DNA of 41,595 nt from Bacteroidota bacterium (GTDB taxonomy: Bacteria > Bacteroidota > Bacteroidia > Chitinophagales > JADIYW01), in assembly GCA_020436225.1 (NCBI GenBank), contig JAGQYE010000058.1:1-41595 (forward strand), given 5' to 3'. Positions 32,773 to 40,577 of this stretch are shown here, piece after piece (within the stretch, counting starts at the first letter, position 1; each line of letters opens with the position of its first letter). Below the pieces are notes generated by a model that saw only the letters and a list, made by a program, of their open reading frames with translations, made no database searches and was not told the DNA's origin. Position numbers and translations under genes: made by a program.

Positions 32773-33681
32773 TTATTTTTTTTCTAATCGCTTACCTTCT
32801 ACACTTAATGTAGCGTGAGGAACAACCATTAATCTTTCTTTCGGAATCAAGACGCCGGTTTCTCTGCAAATTCCATACGTTTTATTCGCAATTCGAACTA
32901 ATGCACTTTCTAAATGAGAAATAAGTTTCTGCATTCTACCTACGATTTGATTCATATTTTCGCGTTCTGTTGTTGAAGAACCATCATCAATACTTGCAAA
33001 TTCTGTTTGTGATTCCGAAGCACTTTTTATTTGTTCTACATAAAAATCAACCTCTTCTTTTGCGCGTGCAATTTTCTTTAAAATCAATTCTTTAAACATA
33101 GCTAAATCCGCATCGCTATAGCGAACTATAGTAATATTTTCTTTTGGTGTTTCTTGTTTTGGTTTGGCAACTACTTTCTTTTCTACAACAATTTTTTCTT
33201 TTGGTGCAGATAACTTGGTTGGCTTTGTAGCTGGTTTTGATGCCTTTATTGGTGTTGGTTTAGCAACAGATTTTGGTGCTACTTTTTTTGTCGGTTTCGC
33301 TACTGCTTTTTTCGCTGGCTTCGCTACTACCTTTTTCGCCGGTTTCGCTACTGCTTTTTTCGCCGGTTTCGCTACTGCTTTTTTCACCGGTTTCGCTGCT
33401 ACCTTTTTCGCCGATTTCGCTGCTACCTTTTTCGCCGGTTTCGCTGCTACTTTTTTTGCTGGTTTCGCTGCTACCTTTTTTGCTGGTTTCGATGCTACCT
33501 TTTTCGCCGATTTCGCTGCTACTTTCTTAGCTGGTTTTGCTGCTGCTTTCTTAGCTGGTTTTGCTACTACTTTTTTTGCCGGTTTCGCTGCTGCTTTCTT
33601 AACAGGTTTTGCTGCTGCTTTCTTAGCAGTTGTTTTTTTAGCTGTAGCTGTAGCTTTTGATTTCTTAGTCACTTTTGCCAT
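32773..33681 (-). CDS. TraR/DksA-family protein with N-terminal histone-H1-like Lys/Ala/Pro repeat
   Basis: A 302-residue protein with two parts. Residues 20-139 are 15 tandem units of eight residues of the type KKxxAKPA, as in histone H1-like proteins; a Lys/Pro-rich linker continues to about 185. Residues about 190-302 are a TraR/DksA domain: a coiled coil (FKELILKKIARAKEEVDFYV ... IGRMQKLISHLESALVRI) with YGICRETGVLIPKERLMVVPHATL. Only one of the four zinc-finger cysteines remains (C in GICRETG), which is the usual state in Bacteroidota relatives. The basic repeat should bind DNA, while the C-terminal domain may contact RNA polymerase through the secondary channel; both are inference. It starts three bases after the ileS stop and is followed by lspA. 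Confidence 0.88.
   Translation of the reverse strand: MAKVTKKSKATATAKKTTAKKAAAKPVKKAAAKPAKKVVAKPAKKAAAKPAKKVAAKSAKKVASKPAKKVAAKPAKKVAAKPAKKVAAKSAKKVAAKPVKKAVAKPAKKAVAKPAKKVVAKPAKKAVAKPTKKVAPKSVAKPTPIKASKPATKPTKLSAPKEKIVVEKKVVAKPKQETPKENITIVRYSDADLAMFKELILKKIARAKEEVDFYVEQIKSASESQTEFASIDDGSSTTERENMNQIVGRMQKLISHLESALVRIANKTYGICRETGVLIPKERLMVVPHATLSVEGKRLEKK
33265..33624 (-). repeat. 24-bp coding minisatellite, 15 units
   Basis: The DNA behind residues 20-139 of the TraR/DksA-family protein is 15 head-to-tail 24-base units. On the plus strand it appears as imperfect repeats of the form TTTTTCGCCGGTTTCGCTGC. Because the unit is a multiple of three, changes of copy number would keep the frame. The repeat produces long spurious open frames on the opposite strand. 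Confidence 0.9.
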
Positions 33682-33684
33682 CTT

Positions 33685-36600
33685 CTATGCTTTTTTTATG
33701 GTTAATTTTAATTGTTCTCCATTAATATCAAAATCTTTAACATCATTCAAATCATCAGAAATGAAAATATTATTTGCTAAAGTTTCGTTACAAATATATT
33801 CTTTATAATCATTAAAAATTCTATTTAAGATTGGATGATTTTGCACATAGATATTAATTTTGTCAGTAACCACAAAATCGGATTCCTTTCTTTCTGTTTG
33901 AATCTTATTCACGATTTCTCTGGCAAAACCTTCGTTCTTTAATTGCTCAGAAATTTGGATATCTAAAGCCACAGTAATTCCGTTATTGCTTGCAACTAAC
34001 CATCCTTGAATATCGTCAGAAATAATTTCAACTTCTTCTACTAACAACGTAAATTTTTCTTGTTGAATAACGATTTCGATTTGTCCGTTTTTTTCTAATG
34101 CTAAGATTTCTTCATTCGTAAGTTCTTGTATAGCCAAAGAAGCATCTTTCATTTTATTGCCTAATTTCTTTCCTAATAATTTGAAATTAGGTTTCACTTT
34201 TTTAGAAATAATACCTGAAGTATCGCTAATGTATTCAATTTCTTTCACGTTAACCTCCGATAAAATCAAGGATTTTACTTTGTCGATTTGCTCGATAAAA
34301 TTTTTGTCGATTGCAGGAATTAGAATTTTTTGTAATGGCTGGCGAACTTTTATTTTTGTTTTCTTTCTTAAAGATAAAACCAGCGAAGATATCTCTTGCG
34401 CCCATTCCATGCGTTGTTCTAAACCTGCGTCAATTAATTTTTCGTCTGCAGCTTGCAATATAGAAATATGCACCGATTCATTTGTTGCCAATAAATTTTG
34501 CCATAACCAATCGCTAACAAATGGTGCTATCGGACTCATTAATTGTGCAATGACTTGCAAACATTCAAATAAAGTTTCAAATGCTGCTTTCTTATCTTGA
34601 GAAAGTTCATTTCCCCAAAATCTTCTTCGGCATAAACGCACATACCAATTCGATAATTGTTCAACCACAAAATCCTCAATTAGTCGTGCTGCTTTTGTTG
34701 GCTCATAATCGCTATATGCATTGGAAACTTCTTTAATTAAAGAGTTTAATTTAGAAATAATCCATCGGTCAATTTCTGTTCGTTCGTTTATTGGTGTAGT
34801 CTTATTTTGCTCAATTTTAAATGCATCAATATTGGCATAAATAGCAAAGAAATTATACGTATTATATAGCGTTCCAAATAATTTTCTGCCAGTTTCTGCC
34901 AAGCCTTCTTCATCAAATTTTAAATTGTCCCAAGGTTGCGAATTGGAAATCATATACCAACGCGTAACATCGGCACCATATTGCTCAATCGTTTTAAAAG
35001 GATCAACCGTATTGCCTTTCGATTTCGACATTTTATTGCCATTCTTATCCAACACTAAGCCATTTGAAACCACGTTTTTGTATGCAATGTTATCCATCAA
35101 CATCGTGGCAATAGCATGCAAGGTATAAAACCAACCACGAGTTTGATCAACGCCTTCAGCAATAAAATCTGCCGGAAAAGATTGATCAAAAATTGCTTTA
35201 TTTTCGAAAGGAAAATGCCATTGTGCATACGGCATCGCACCACTATCAAACCACACATCTATTAAATCACTTTCGCGACGCATCGGTTTTCCGGAAGAAG
35301 AAACCAAAATGATGTCATCAACAAAAGGCTTATGCAAATCAAATGTCGCTTCCAACATCGACTTATCCAATAATCCTGCCTCCACAGCTTCTTGCATTTT
35401 TGCTTTCAATTCTTCTACAGAACCGATACATATTTCTTCGGTTTTATCTTCTGTTCTCCAAATCGGCAATGGTGTTCCCCAATAACGCGTGCGTGATAAA
35501 TTCCAATCTATTAAATTTTCTAACCATTGTCCGAAACGTCCTGTTCCTGTACTTTCCGGTTTCCAATTGATGGTTTTGTTCAACTCAACCATGCGTTCTT
35601 TTACGGCAGTAACACGTACGAACCAAGAATCTAACGGATAATAAATGATCGGTTTGTCGGTGCGCCAGCAATGCGGATAAGAGTGCTCGTATTTCTCAAC
35701 TTTAAAAGCTTTATTTTCTTTTTTGAGCTTTACAGAAATATCGATATCTACAGAAACATAATTCGGTTCGTTTTTGTAATCTTTGACATATCTGCCGGAA
35801 AATTCGCCAACGCCATCAATGAATTTTCCTTCTAAATCGACTAAAGTCAAAGCACCGATGCCATTTTCTGCGGCAACTTTCATATCGTCAGCACCAAAAC
35901 TTGGTGCAATATGTACGATGCCTGTTCCATCAGAAGTGGTAACAAAATCGCCGAGAATAACGCGAAATGCATCGCCGTTTATGTTTTCTTTTTTATTGGC
36001 ATCAAAAGGTAAAAGTTGCTCGTATCGAATGCCGGCTAAATCTTTTCCTTTAAAAGAATTTAGAATTTGATATGGCAAATTTTTCCCATCTTGCTGATAA
36101 GATGATGCCGATTTATTTTCATTTTCTACTTGGAAATATTTGCTCAATAATTCTTTAGCCAAGATGAGATGTGCTTGTTGATGTGTATAAGGATTAACTG
36201 TTTTAATTAACACATACTCAATATTTTTTCCAACGGCTAAAGCGGTGTTCGATGGCAAAGTCCAAGGTGTGGTTGTCCAAGCTAAGAAATAATAATCTTC
36301 TTCTTTATTTATAAATAATGAACTTTCTTCAACTGACTTTTTTTCAATTTTAAATTGAGCAACGGCAGAAGTATCTTTTACATCTTTATAACAACCCGGC
36401 AAATTCAACTCGGCAGAACTTAGGCCTGTGCCTGCTGCCGGTGAATATGGCTGAATTTTATAGCCTTTGTACAAAAAATCTTTTTGGTATAATTGTTTTA
36501 AAATCCACCAAACGCTTTCAATATAATTGTTATCGAACGTGATATACGGATTTTTCAAATCAACCCAATAGCCCATTTTTTGTGTAATGTCGTCCCAAAC

Positions 36601-36999
36601 ATCTTTGTACTTCATTACTTCTTCTCGACATTTTTGATTGTATTCGCTTACGGAAATTTTAGTGCCGATATCTTTTTTGGTAATGCCTAATAATTTTTCT
36701 ACTTGCAACTCTACCGGAAGTCCGTGCGTATCCCAACCACCTTTGCGTTTTACTTGATAACCTTGTATGGTTTTAAAACGGCAAAAAATATCTTTAATGG
36801 TGCGTGCTAAAACGTGATGAATGCCCGGCATTCCGTTGGCACTTGGCGGTCCTTCATAAAATACGAATGGAGTTTTTCCTTCTCGTTCAGTTATACTCTT
36901 TTCAAATATGTTATTTGATTTCCAAAATTGTGCTATTTCTTGTTCTAGTTGAGATTGAGAAAGATTATTAATTGCTTTATATTGCTTTGCGTTCGACAT
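33685..36999 (-). CDS. ileS: Isoleucyl-tRNA synthetase (eukaryote-like type)
   Basis: Charges tRNA-Ile with isoleucine. The 1104-residue class I enzyme has the HIGH-equivalent motif in PPSANGMPGIHHVLARTIKD (residues 51-70), GWDTHGLPVE, the editing domain in the middle, and KMSKSKGN in the second half, then the anticodon-binding domain. The PGIHH form and TIKDIFCRFKTIQGYQVKRK mark the eukaryote-like type (sometimes called IleS2), which is usual in Bacteroidota and in other lineages is linked with low sensitivity to mupirocin. No C-terminal zinc-binding Cys cluster is present. The start ATG (MSNAKQYKAI) is preferred to a TTG 30 bases upstream; a GGAGG lies just upstream, unusual here. First gene of ileS-traR/dksA-lspA. 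Confidence 0.96.
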   Translation of the reverse strand: MSNAKQYKAINNLSQSQLEQEIAQFWKSNNIFEKSITEREGKTPFVFYEGPPSANGMPGIHHVLARTIKDIFCRFKTIQGYQVKRKGGWDTHGLPVELQVEKLLGITKKDIGTKISVSEYNQKCREEVMKYKDVWDDITQKMGYWVDLKNPYITFDNNYIESVWWILKQLYQKDFLYKGYKIQPYSPAAGTGLSSAELNLPGCYKDVKDTSAVAQFKIEKKSVEESSLFINKEEDYYFLAWTTTPWTLPSNTALAVGKNIEYVLIKTVNPYTHQQAHLILAKELLSKYFQVENENKSASSYQQDGKNLPYQILNSFKGKDLAGIRYEQLLPFDANKKENINGDAFRVILGDFVTTSDGTGIVHIAPSFGADDMKVAAENGIGALTLVDLEGKFIDGVGEFSGRYVKDYKNEPNYVSVDIDISVKLKKENKAFKVEKYEHSYPHCWRTDKPIIYYPLDSWFVRVTAVKERMVELNKTINWKPESTGTGRFGQWLENLIDWNLSRTRYWGTPLPIWRTEDKTEEICIGSVEELKAKMQEAVEAGLLDKSMLEATFDLHKPFVDDIILVSSSGKPMRRESDLIDVWFDSGAMPYAQWHFPFENKAIFDQSFPADFIAEGVDQTRGWFYTLHAIATMLMDNIAYKNVVSNGLVLDKNGNKMSKSKGNTVDPFKTIEQYGADVTRWYMISNSQPWDNLKFDEEGLAETGRKLFGTLYNTYNFFAIYANIDAFKIEQNKTTPINERTEIDRWIISKLNSLIKEVSNAYSDYEPTKAARLIEDFVVEQLSNWYVRLCRRRFWGNELSQDKKAAFETLFECLQVIAQLMSPIAPFVSDWLWQNLLATNESVHISILQAADEKLIDAGLEQRMEWAQEISSLVLSLRKKTKIKVRQPLQKILIPAIDKNFIEQIDKVKSLILSEVNVKEIEYISDTSGIISKKVKPNFKLLGKKLGNKMKDASLAIQELTNEEILALEKNGQIEIVIQQEKFTLLVEEVEIISDDIQGWLVASNNGITVALDIQISEQLKNEGFAREIVNKIQTERKESDFVVTDKINIYVQNHPILNRIFNDYKEYICNETLANNIFISDDLNDVKDFDINGEQLKLTIKKA

Positions 37000-37026
37000 A
37001 TCGATATCCTCCGAAAAAAATTTGCG

Positions 37027-37034
37027 CAAAGATA
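37027..37034 (-). promoter_or_regulatory. -7 element for the ileS operon
   Basis: TATCTTTG on the minus strand, a perfect TAnnTTTG, 27 bases before the ileS ATG. A GGAGG sits between it and the start, so this gene may be one of the few here with a Shine-Dalgarno site. No clear -33 partner. Confidence 0.5.
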
Positions 37035-37121
37035 CGAAATGCTTTACTAATATGGCGTTTTTAACGGAATATTATCAAAATAATGCCAGGAATTTCCAAT
37101 AAAAAACAAGAATAAATCTAC

Positions 37122-38822
37122 CTAAAATAAGACAGGAACATCGTAATAGCGATTGAAAATATTGGTTGCAAAAGACACCATAAAGGAATTACTTTTTAAA
37201 CCGGCCGTTCCCAATATTTTAGAGGTATATTTTCGGAATTGCAATTTTCCTTCGATAACCATATTTATTTTTGGATTGAGGATATAGCCAAATCTCAAAT
37301 CGTGATCCATAACATTATAGGCAAATCCGTTTTGGATGCGAACATTATTTAAAGTTGATGCTTGAGCTGCTATGTCTGTTATGTCGTTGCCAAAGTTTTG
37401 CGTTTTGGAAGAATCGGTTGCCGTTTGAATGTAGGACATTTTGTAAGATGCATAAATGCGTTTGTATTGGTAATTCAATAGCACTAAAAACTCGTTAAAG
37501 TTTGCGCCCATTGGATGTCCGAGCGATTGGTTATAGTGATAATAGCCGATTGCGCTATCTTGTCCTTGATAACTATATGGACGAACGCTATTATATTCTA
37601 CTTGGAAATTAAGGTTTTTTATACCACCAACATCAAAATATTTTGCACCGACTTGCCAACCCATTCTTCTGTCTGAGCTGCCTTTTTTACCGTATTTATT
37701 AAACATATATTGACCGTATAAAACAATATATTTAGGAAGTGTTACTTTGACATTTGCACCATAAATTTTGGTTGTATTGTCGTTGAGTTTCTTTTGAAAT
37801 GCACGAATACCAAGGATAGGATTTAGGAAATTATAATTGAAATAGGTATTGCCTTTTTCTGTAGTTCTGCGCCACGTAATACCTTCAAAAATGCCCAATT
37901 GCAGAAACTTAGCAGCATCAATACTGAGATAATTAAAGTTAGCTAATTTTCTTGGAAACCCTTGTCCGAAATCGTTGAAATTGCGCAAATCGTTGATTAA
38001 TTCGGCATAAATAGTTGTGTATTTTATACGCCAGACTGTAGTTGTTAGTTGCGCATACGGATAGGTGTAAGCATTATCAGACAACAACAAAGAACGATAA
38101 CCATCACCAATAAAATGCTTTCCATTGCCAACTTGGATGTTGAATTGTTTTACCGGAGAATACGAAATATAAGCGTTGATGCTGGAAAAATCCAATCCGC
38201 CTTTTCCTCTGTTTCTGATATTGCCTTCGCCCGGCACAACACCAGTCAAAGCATTATAAACATTGATATAAGTTGGAAATTTACCAACTGTATTTAAGAA
38301 CGACGTATAAATGCTAACTTTTTGTCCGATATCGGCTCTTATCTCTAAACCTTTTAAGTTGTAGGTCAATAATTTTTTTGCAGAAACATCATAACCAAAA
38401 CCAATATTTAGAATTGGATTTATGGCAACATATACTTTTCGTTTTTTGTAGGCTTTATCGTAAATATTATCTTCATAAAAAACAGAATCTTGTGCCAATA
38501 TTTTACCATAATGTTTTACATAACCATGTTCATCAAATTCTAATAAATTCTCAAATCCAAAAACATTGACAAATTTGCTGAACCAATTGGTGTGTGGTAC
38601 GCGCTTAAGATGTTGAACTGTATCCGGATAAACAAACTCGTAAACTTGAGCTGCATTATAAGGTTTTAATGAAGTATGAAAAACTTTTTTATCAAAAGCA
38701 TTTAATGATTTCTCATAATTGAGCATCATATTTCTATTCATCGGCAGATTTTCTTGTTGCGCAGCGGCAAAGAAAGCAGAGAATAACAGGACAAGCAGGA
38801 CGTAATTTTTTTTAGAATGCAT
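37122..38822 (-). CDS. Outer-membrane beta-barrel protein, Wzi/RemB-like
   Basis: A 566-residue outer-membrane protein. Signal peptide MHSKKNYVLLVLLFSAFFAA plus AQ; most of the rest is alternating-residue beta strands ending in an aromatic residue (...YYDVPVLF), as expected for a barrel. VGNGKHFIGDGYRSLLLSDNAYTYP and LNPILGIRAFQKKLNDN are the segments I associate with the Wzi capsule-assembly family and the RemB gliding-related proteins of Bacteroidota; assignment between them is uncertain. Start: the ATG at 38822 lies inside the end of the upstream sugar transferase gene (11-base overlap); an in-frame GTG nine bases further upstream is an alternative. Likely translationally coupled to the transferase, suggesting a role in surface polysaccharide display. 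Confidence 0.75.
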   Translation of the reverse strand: MHSKKNYVLLVLLFSAFFAAAQQENLPMNRNMMLNYEKSLNAFDKKVFHTSLKPYNAAQVYEFVYPDTVQHLKRVPHTNWFSKFVNVFGFENLLEFDEHGYVKHYGKILAQDSVFYEDNIYDKAYKKRKVYVAINPILNIGFGYDVSAKKLLTYNLKGLEIRADIGQKVSIYTSFLNTVGKFPTYINVYNALTGVVPGEGNIRNRGKGGLDFSSINAYISYSPVKQFNIQVGNGKHFIGDGYRSLLLSDNAYTYPYAQLTTTVWRIKYTTIYAELINDLRNFNDFGQGFPRKLANFNYLSIDAAKFLQLGIFEGITWRRTTEKGNTYFNYNFLNPILGIRAFQKKLNDNTTKIYGANVKVTLPKYIVLYGQYMFNKYGKKGSSDRRMGWQVGAKYFDVGGIKNLNFQVEYNSVRPYSYQGQDSAIGYYHYNQSLGHPMGANFNEFLVLLNYQYKRIYASYKMSYIQTATDSSKTQNFGNDITDIAAQASTLNNVRIQNGFAYNVMDHDLRFGYILNPKINMVIEGKLQFRKYTSKILGTAGLKSNSFMVSFATNIFNRYYDVPVLF

Positions 38823-40227
38823 TTTCTTCACCTCGAATCATATTGATAATAGTCATAATAATAATCTTGATATCCAAGCCAAAACTCCAATTTTCTATAT
38901 ACCAAACGTCGGCACGTACTCTACCTTCCATATCTAAAACATCTTTGGTTTCGCCTCGATAGCCATTTACTTGTGCCCAACCGGTAATGCCGGGTTTCAC
39001 TAAATGACGAACCATAAATTTATCAATAATTTTCGAATATTCTTCTGTGTGTTTCAACATGTGCGGACGAGGACCAATAACAGACATTTGCCCGAGCAAC
39101 ACATTGATGAATTGTGGCATCTCGTCGAGGTTAGTGCTACGTAAGATTTTTCCTATTGGTGTAATGCGCTCGTCATATCGGGTAGCTTGTTTCTTATGTG
39201 CATTTGTATTGACATACATCGTTCTAAACTTGATTACCTGAAATGATTTATTTTTTATGCCGGAACGTTCTTGAATAAAAAATACAGGTCCTTTGGAAGT
39301 TAGTTTAATCAACAAGGCAATCAAGGGAATAAACCACCATAAAATAAAAATAAAAACGAGCAAAGAAAAACCAATATCAAAAATGCGTTTGATAAAACGA
39401 TTGACAATATTTTCTAACGGCTCGTAACGCAACGTCATCACCGGAATTTGTCCGTAATAATCTATTTCAACTTTATTGAGGTGATGGGTTAAGAAACGCG
39501 ATAAATCGGGAACAATTTTTACACGAATAAGGTTTTCATCTCCAAATTCAATAATCTCTTTTATTTTATCTTCTTCTTGATGTGGTAATGAACAAAACAA
39601 TTCATCAATTTGATGTTTTATGGCAAATTCTTTTGCATCTTCAATATTTCCCAAGATCTGTTTACTAATTTCGGGTTCATATTTCTGCGGGTCATCATCA
39701 AAAAATCCAAGAAATTGATAACCATATTCCATTTTATGCTCCAGCATTTTTTTAAATTCTTGAGCAGTTTCTCCGGCTCCAATAATCATTACTTTTCTGT
39801 TATTGAAACCTCGTGCTCGGTATAAACGGACAATTTTTATAAATCCGAAACGCCATATCATAGTTAAGATAAAAGCGGTTACATACATAATCAATAAAAC
39901 TTCACGCGATAACTTGAAAGTTTGATTAAAATCTTTAAAAACAACTATGTATGAAAAGGATAAAACTATCTCTAAAAAAAACAAGCGCAAAAGAGCTGAT
40001 AGCAACGTAAAGAAACGCGTATTTCGATACATATCAAATGTACCGGAAAGTTGTGCCGCAAACAAGTAAATGATGTTTAGATAAATCCAAAGTTGGACAT
40101 ATTTTGGCTCAAAAAGATGTGTGTAATTCCAACTAATAATATGTCCGATAGCATACGAAATATTTAAGATGAGAATATCACCGATGGCATGCACCAATAC
40201 ATATAAGTTAGTTAGTTTTCTTTTCAT
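38812..40227 (-). CDS. Exopolysaccharide polyprenyl glycosylphosphotransferase (WcaJ-like)
   Basis: Transfers a sugar-1-phosphate from a nucleotide sugar to undecaprenyl phosphate, starting a polysaccharide repeat unit at the inner membrane. The 471-residue protein has four or five N-terminal transmembrane helices (to about 135), a Rossmann-like CoA-binding-type domain with MIIGAGETAQEFKKML, another helix near 280, and the C-terminal sugar-transferase domain (PF02397 type): FIKRIFDIGFSLL, GPVFFIQERSGIKNKSFQVIKFRTMY, TNLDEMPQFINVLLGQMSVIGPRP and VKPGITGWAQVNGYRGET. All match the WcaJ/EpsL group with undecaprenyl-phosphate glucose or galactose phosphotransferase activity. It is followed by the Wzi/RemB-like gene; no other capsule genes are adjacent. 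Confidence 0.93.
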   Translation of the reverse strand: MKRKLTNLYVLVHAIGDILILNISYAIGHIISWNYTHLFEPKYVQLWIYLNIIYLFAAQLSGTFDMYRNTRFFTLLSALLRLFFLEIVLSFSYIVVFKDFNQTFKLSREVLLIMYVTAFILTMIWRFGFIKIVRLYRARGFNNRKVMIIGAGETAQEFKKMLEHKMEYGYQFLGFFDDDPQKYEPEISKQILGNIEDAKEFAIKHQIDELFCSLPHQEEDKIKEIIEFGDENLIRVKIVPDLSRFLTHHLNKVEIDYYGQIPVMTLRYEPLENIVNRFIKRIFDIGFSLLVFIFILWWFIPLIALLIKLTSKGPVFFIQERSGIKNKSFQVIKFRTMYVNTNAHKKQATRYDERITPIGKILRSTNLDEMPQFINVLLGQMSVIGPRPHMLKHTEEYSKIIDKFMVRHLVKPGITGWAQVNGYRGETKDVLDMEGRVRADVWYIENWSFGLDIKIIIMTIINMIRGEENAF

Positions 40228-40527
40228 TACACTTAAATAATTTCCACCTTAAACCATTAAGGAGTAATTTATTTTGTTTCTCAACTATAGAAACTAAAAT
40301 TACATAAGTAAATTTTAATTTCAATATTAAAACACATTATTAAAACAACTTGGATAAATACTTACAGAAGAATTAATAAATATGTTCATCGGCTTTCCTA
40401 CAAAAATACAAGAGAAATATCAATTGTGCTTATTAAATATGAATATTAACATTCTATATTTTGAATCATCTATTTTTCTAAAATGCATATTGTGAATAAA
40501 TTTTTAGAGATAATTTATGGAAATTCT
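40228..40527. other. AT-rich spacer between sugar transferase and recA
   Basis: About 300 bases before the recA promoter hold no gene I can support. There is a 6-base-pair hairpin CCTTAA, ACCA, TTAAGG at 40247-40262, close to the transferase start. A 37-codon open frame at 40382-40495 has no visible support. Confidence 0.5.
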
Positions 40528-40558
40528 TTTGTTTCGGGCTCTTTAAAGTATAAATTTG
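40528..40558 (+). promoter_or_regulatory. Promoter of recA
   Basis: TTTG (40528-40531), exactly 19 bases, TAAATTTG (40551-40558): a perfect match to the Bacteroidota consensus TTTG-N19-TAnnTTTG, 19 bases before the recA ATG. I do not see a clear LexA-type palindrome overlapping it. Confidence 0.8.
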
Positions 40559-40577
40559 TTTCGATTAAAAAATTGAC

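Noticed and set aside
33265-33624. CRISPR array
   Set aside because: Units are contiguous 24-base coding repeats without unique spacers.
33164-33808. Long plus-strand open frame of 214 codons made of Phe/Ala/Gly repeats
   Set aside because: It is the antisense of the Lys/Ala/Pro repeat in the TraR/DksA-family gene; repeats of three-base periodicity keep all frames open. The minus-strand product has a recognisable domain, operon context and start.
40382-40495. 37-codon open frame in the spacer before recA
   Set aside because: No promoter-like element, no ribosome binding site, no family resemblance; expected by chance in AT-rich spacer DNA.
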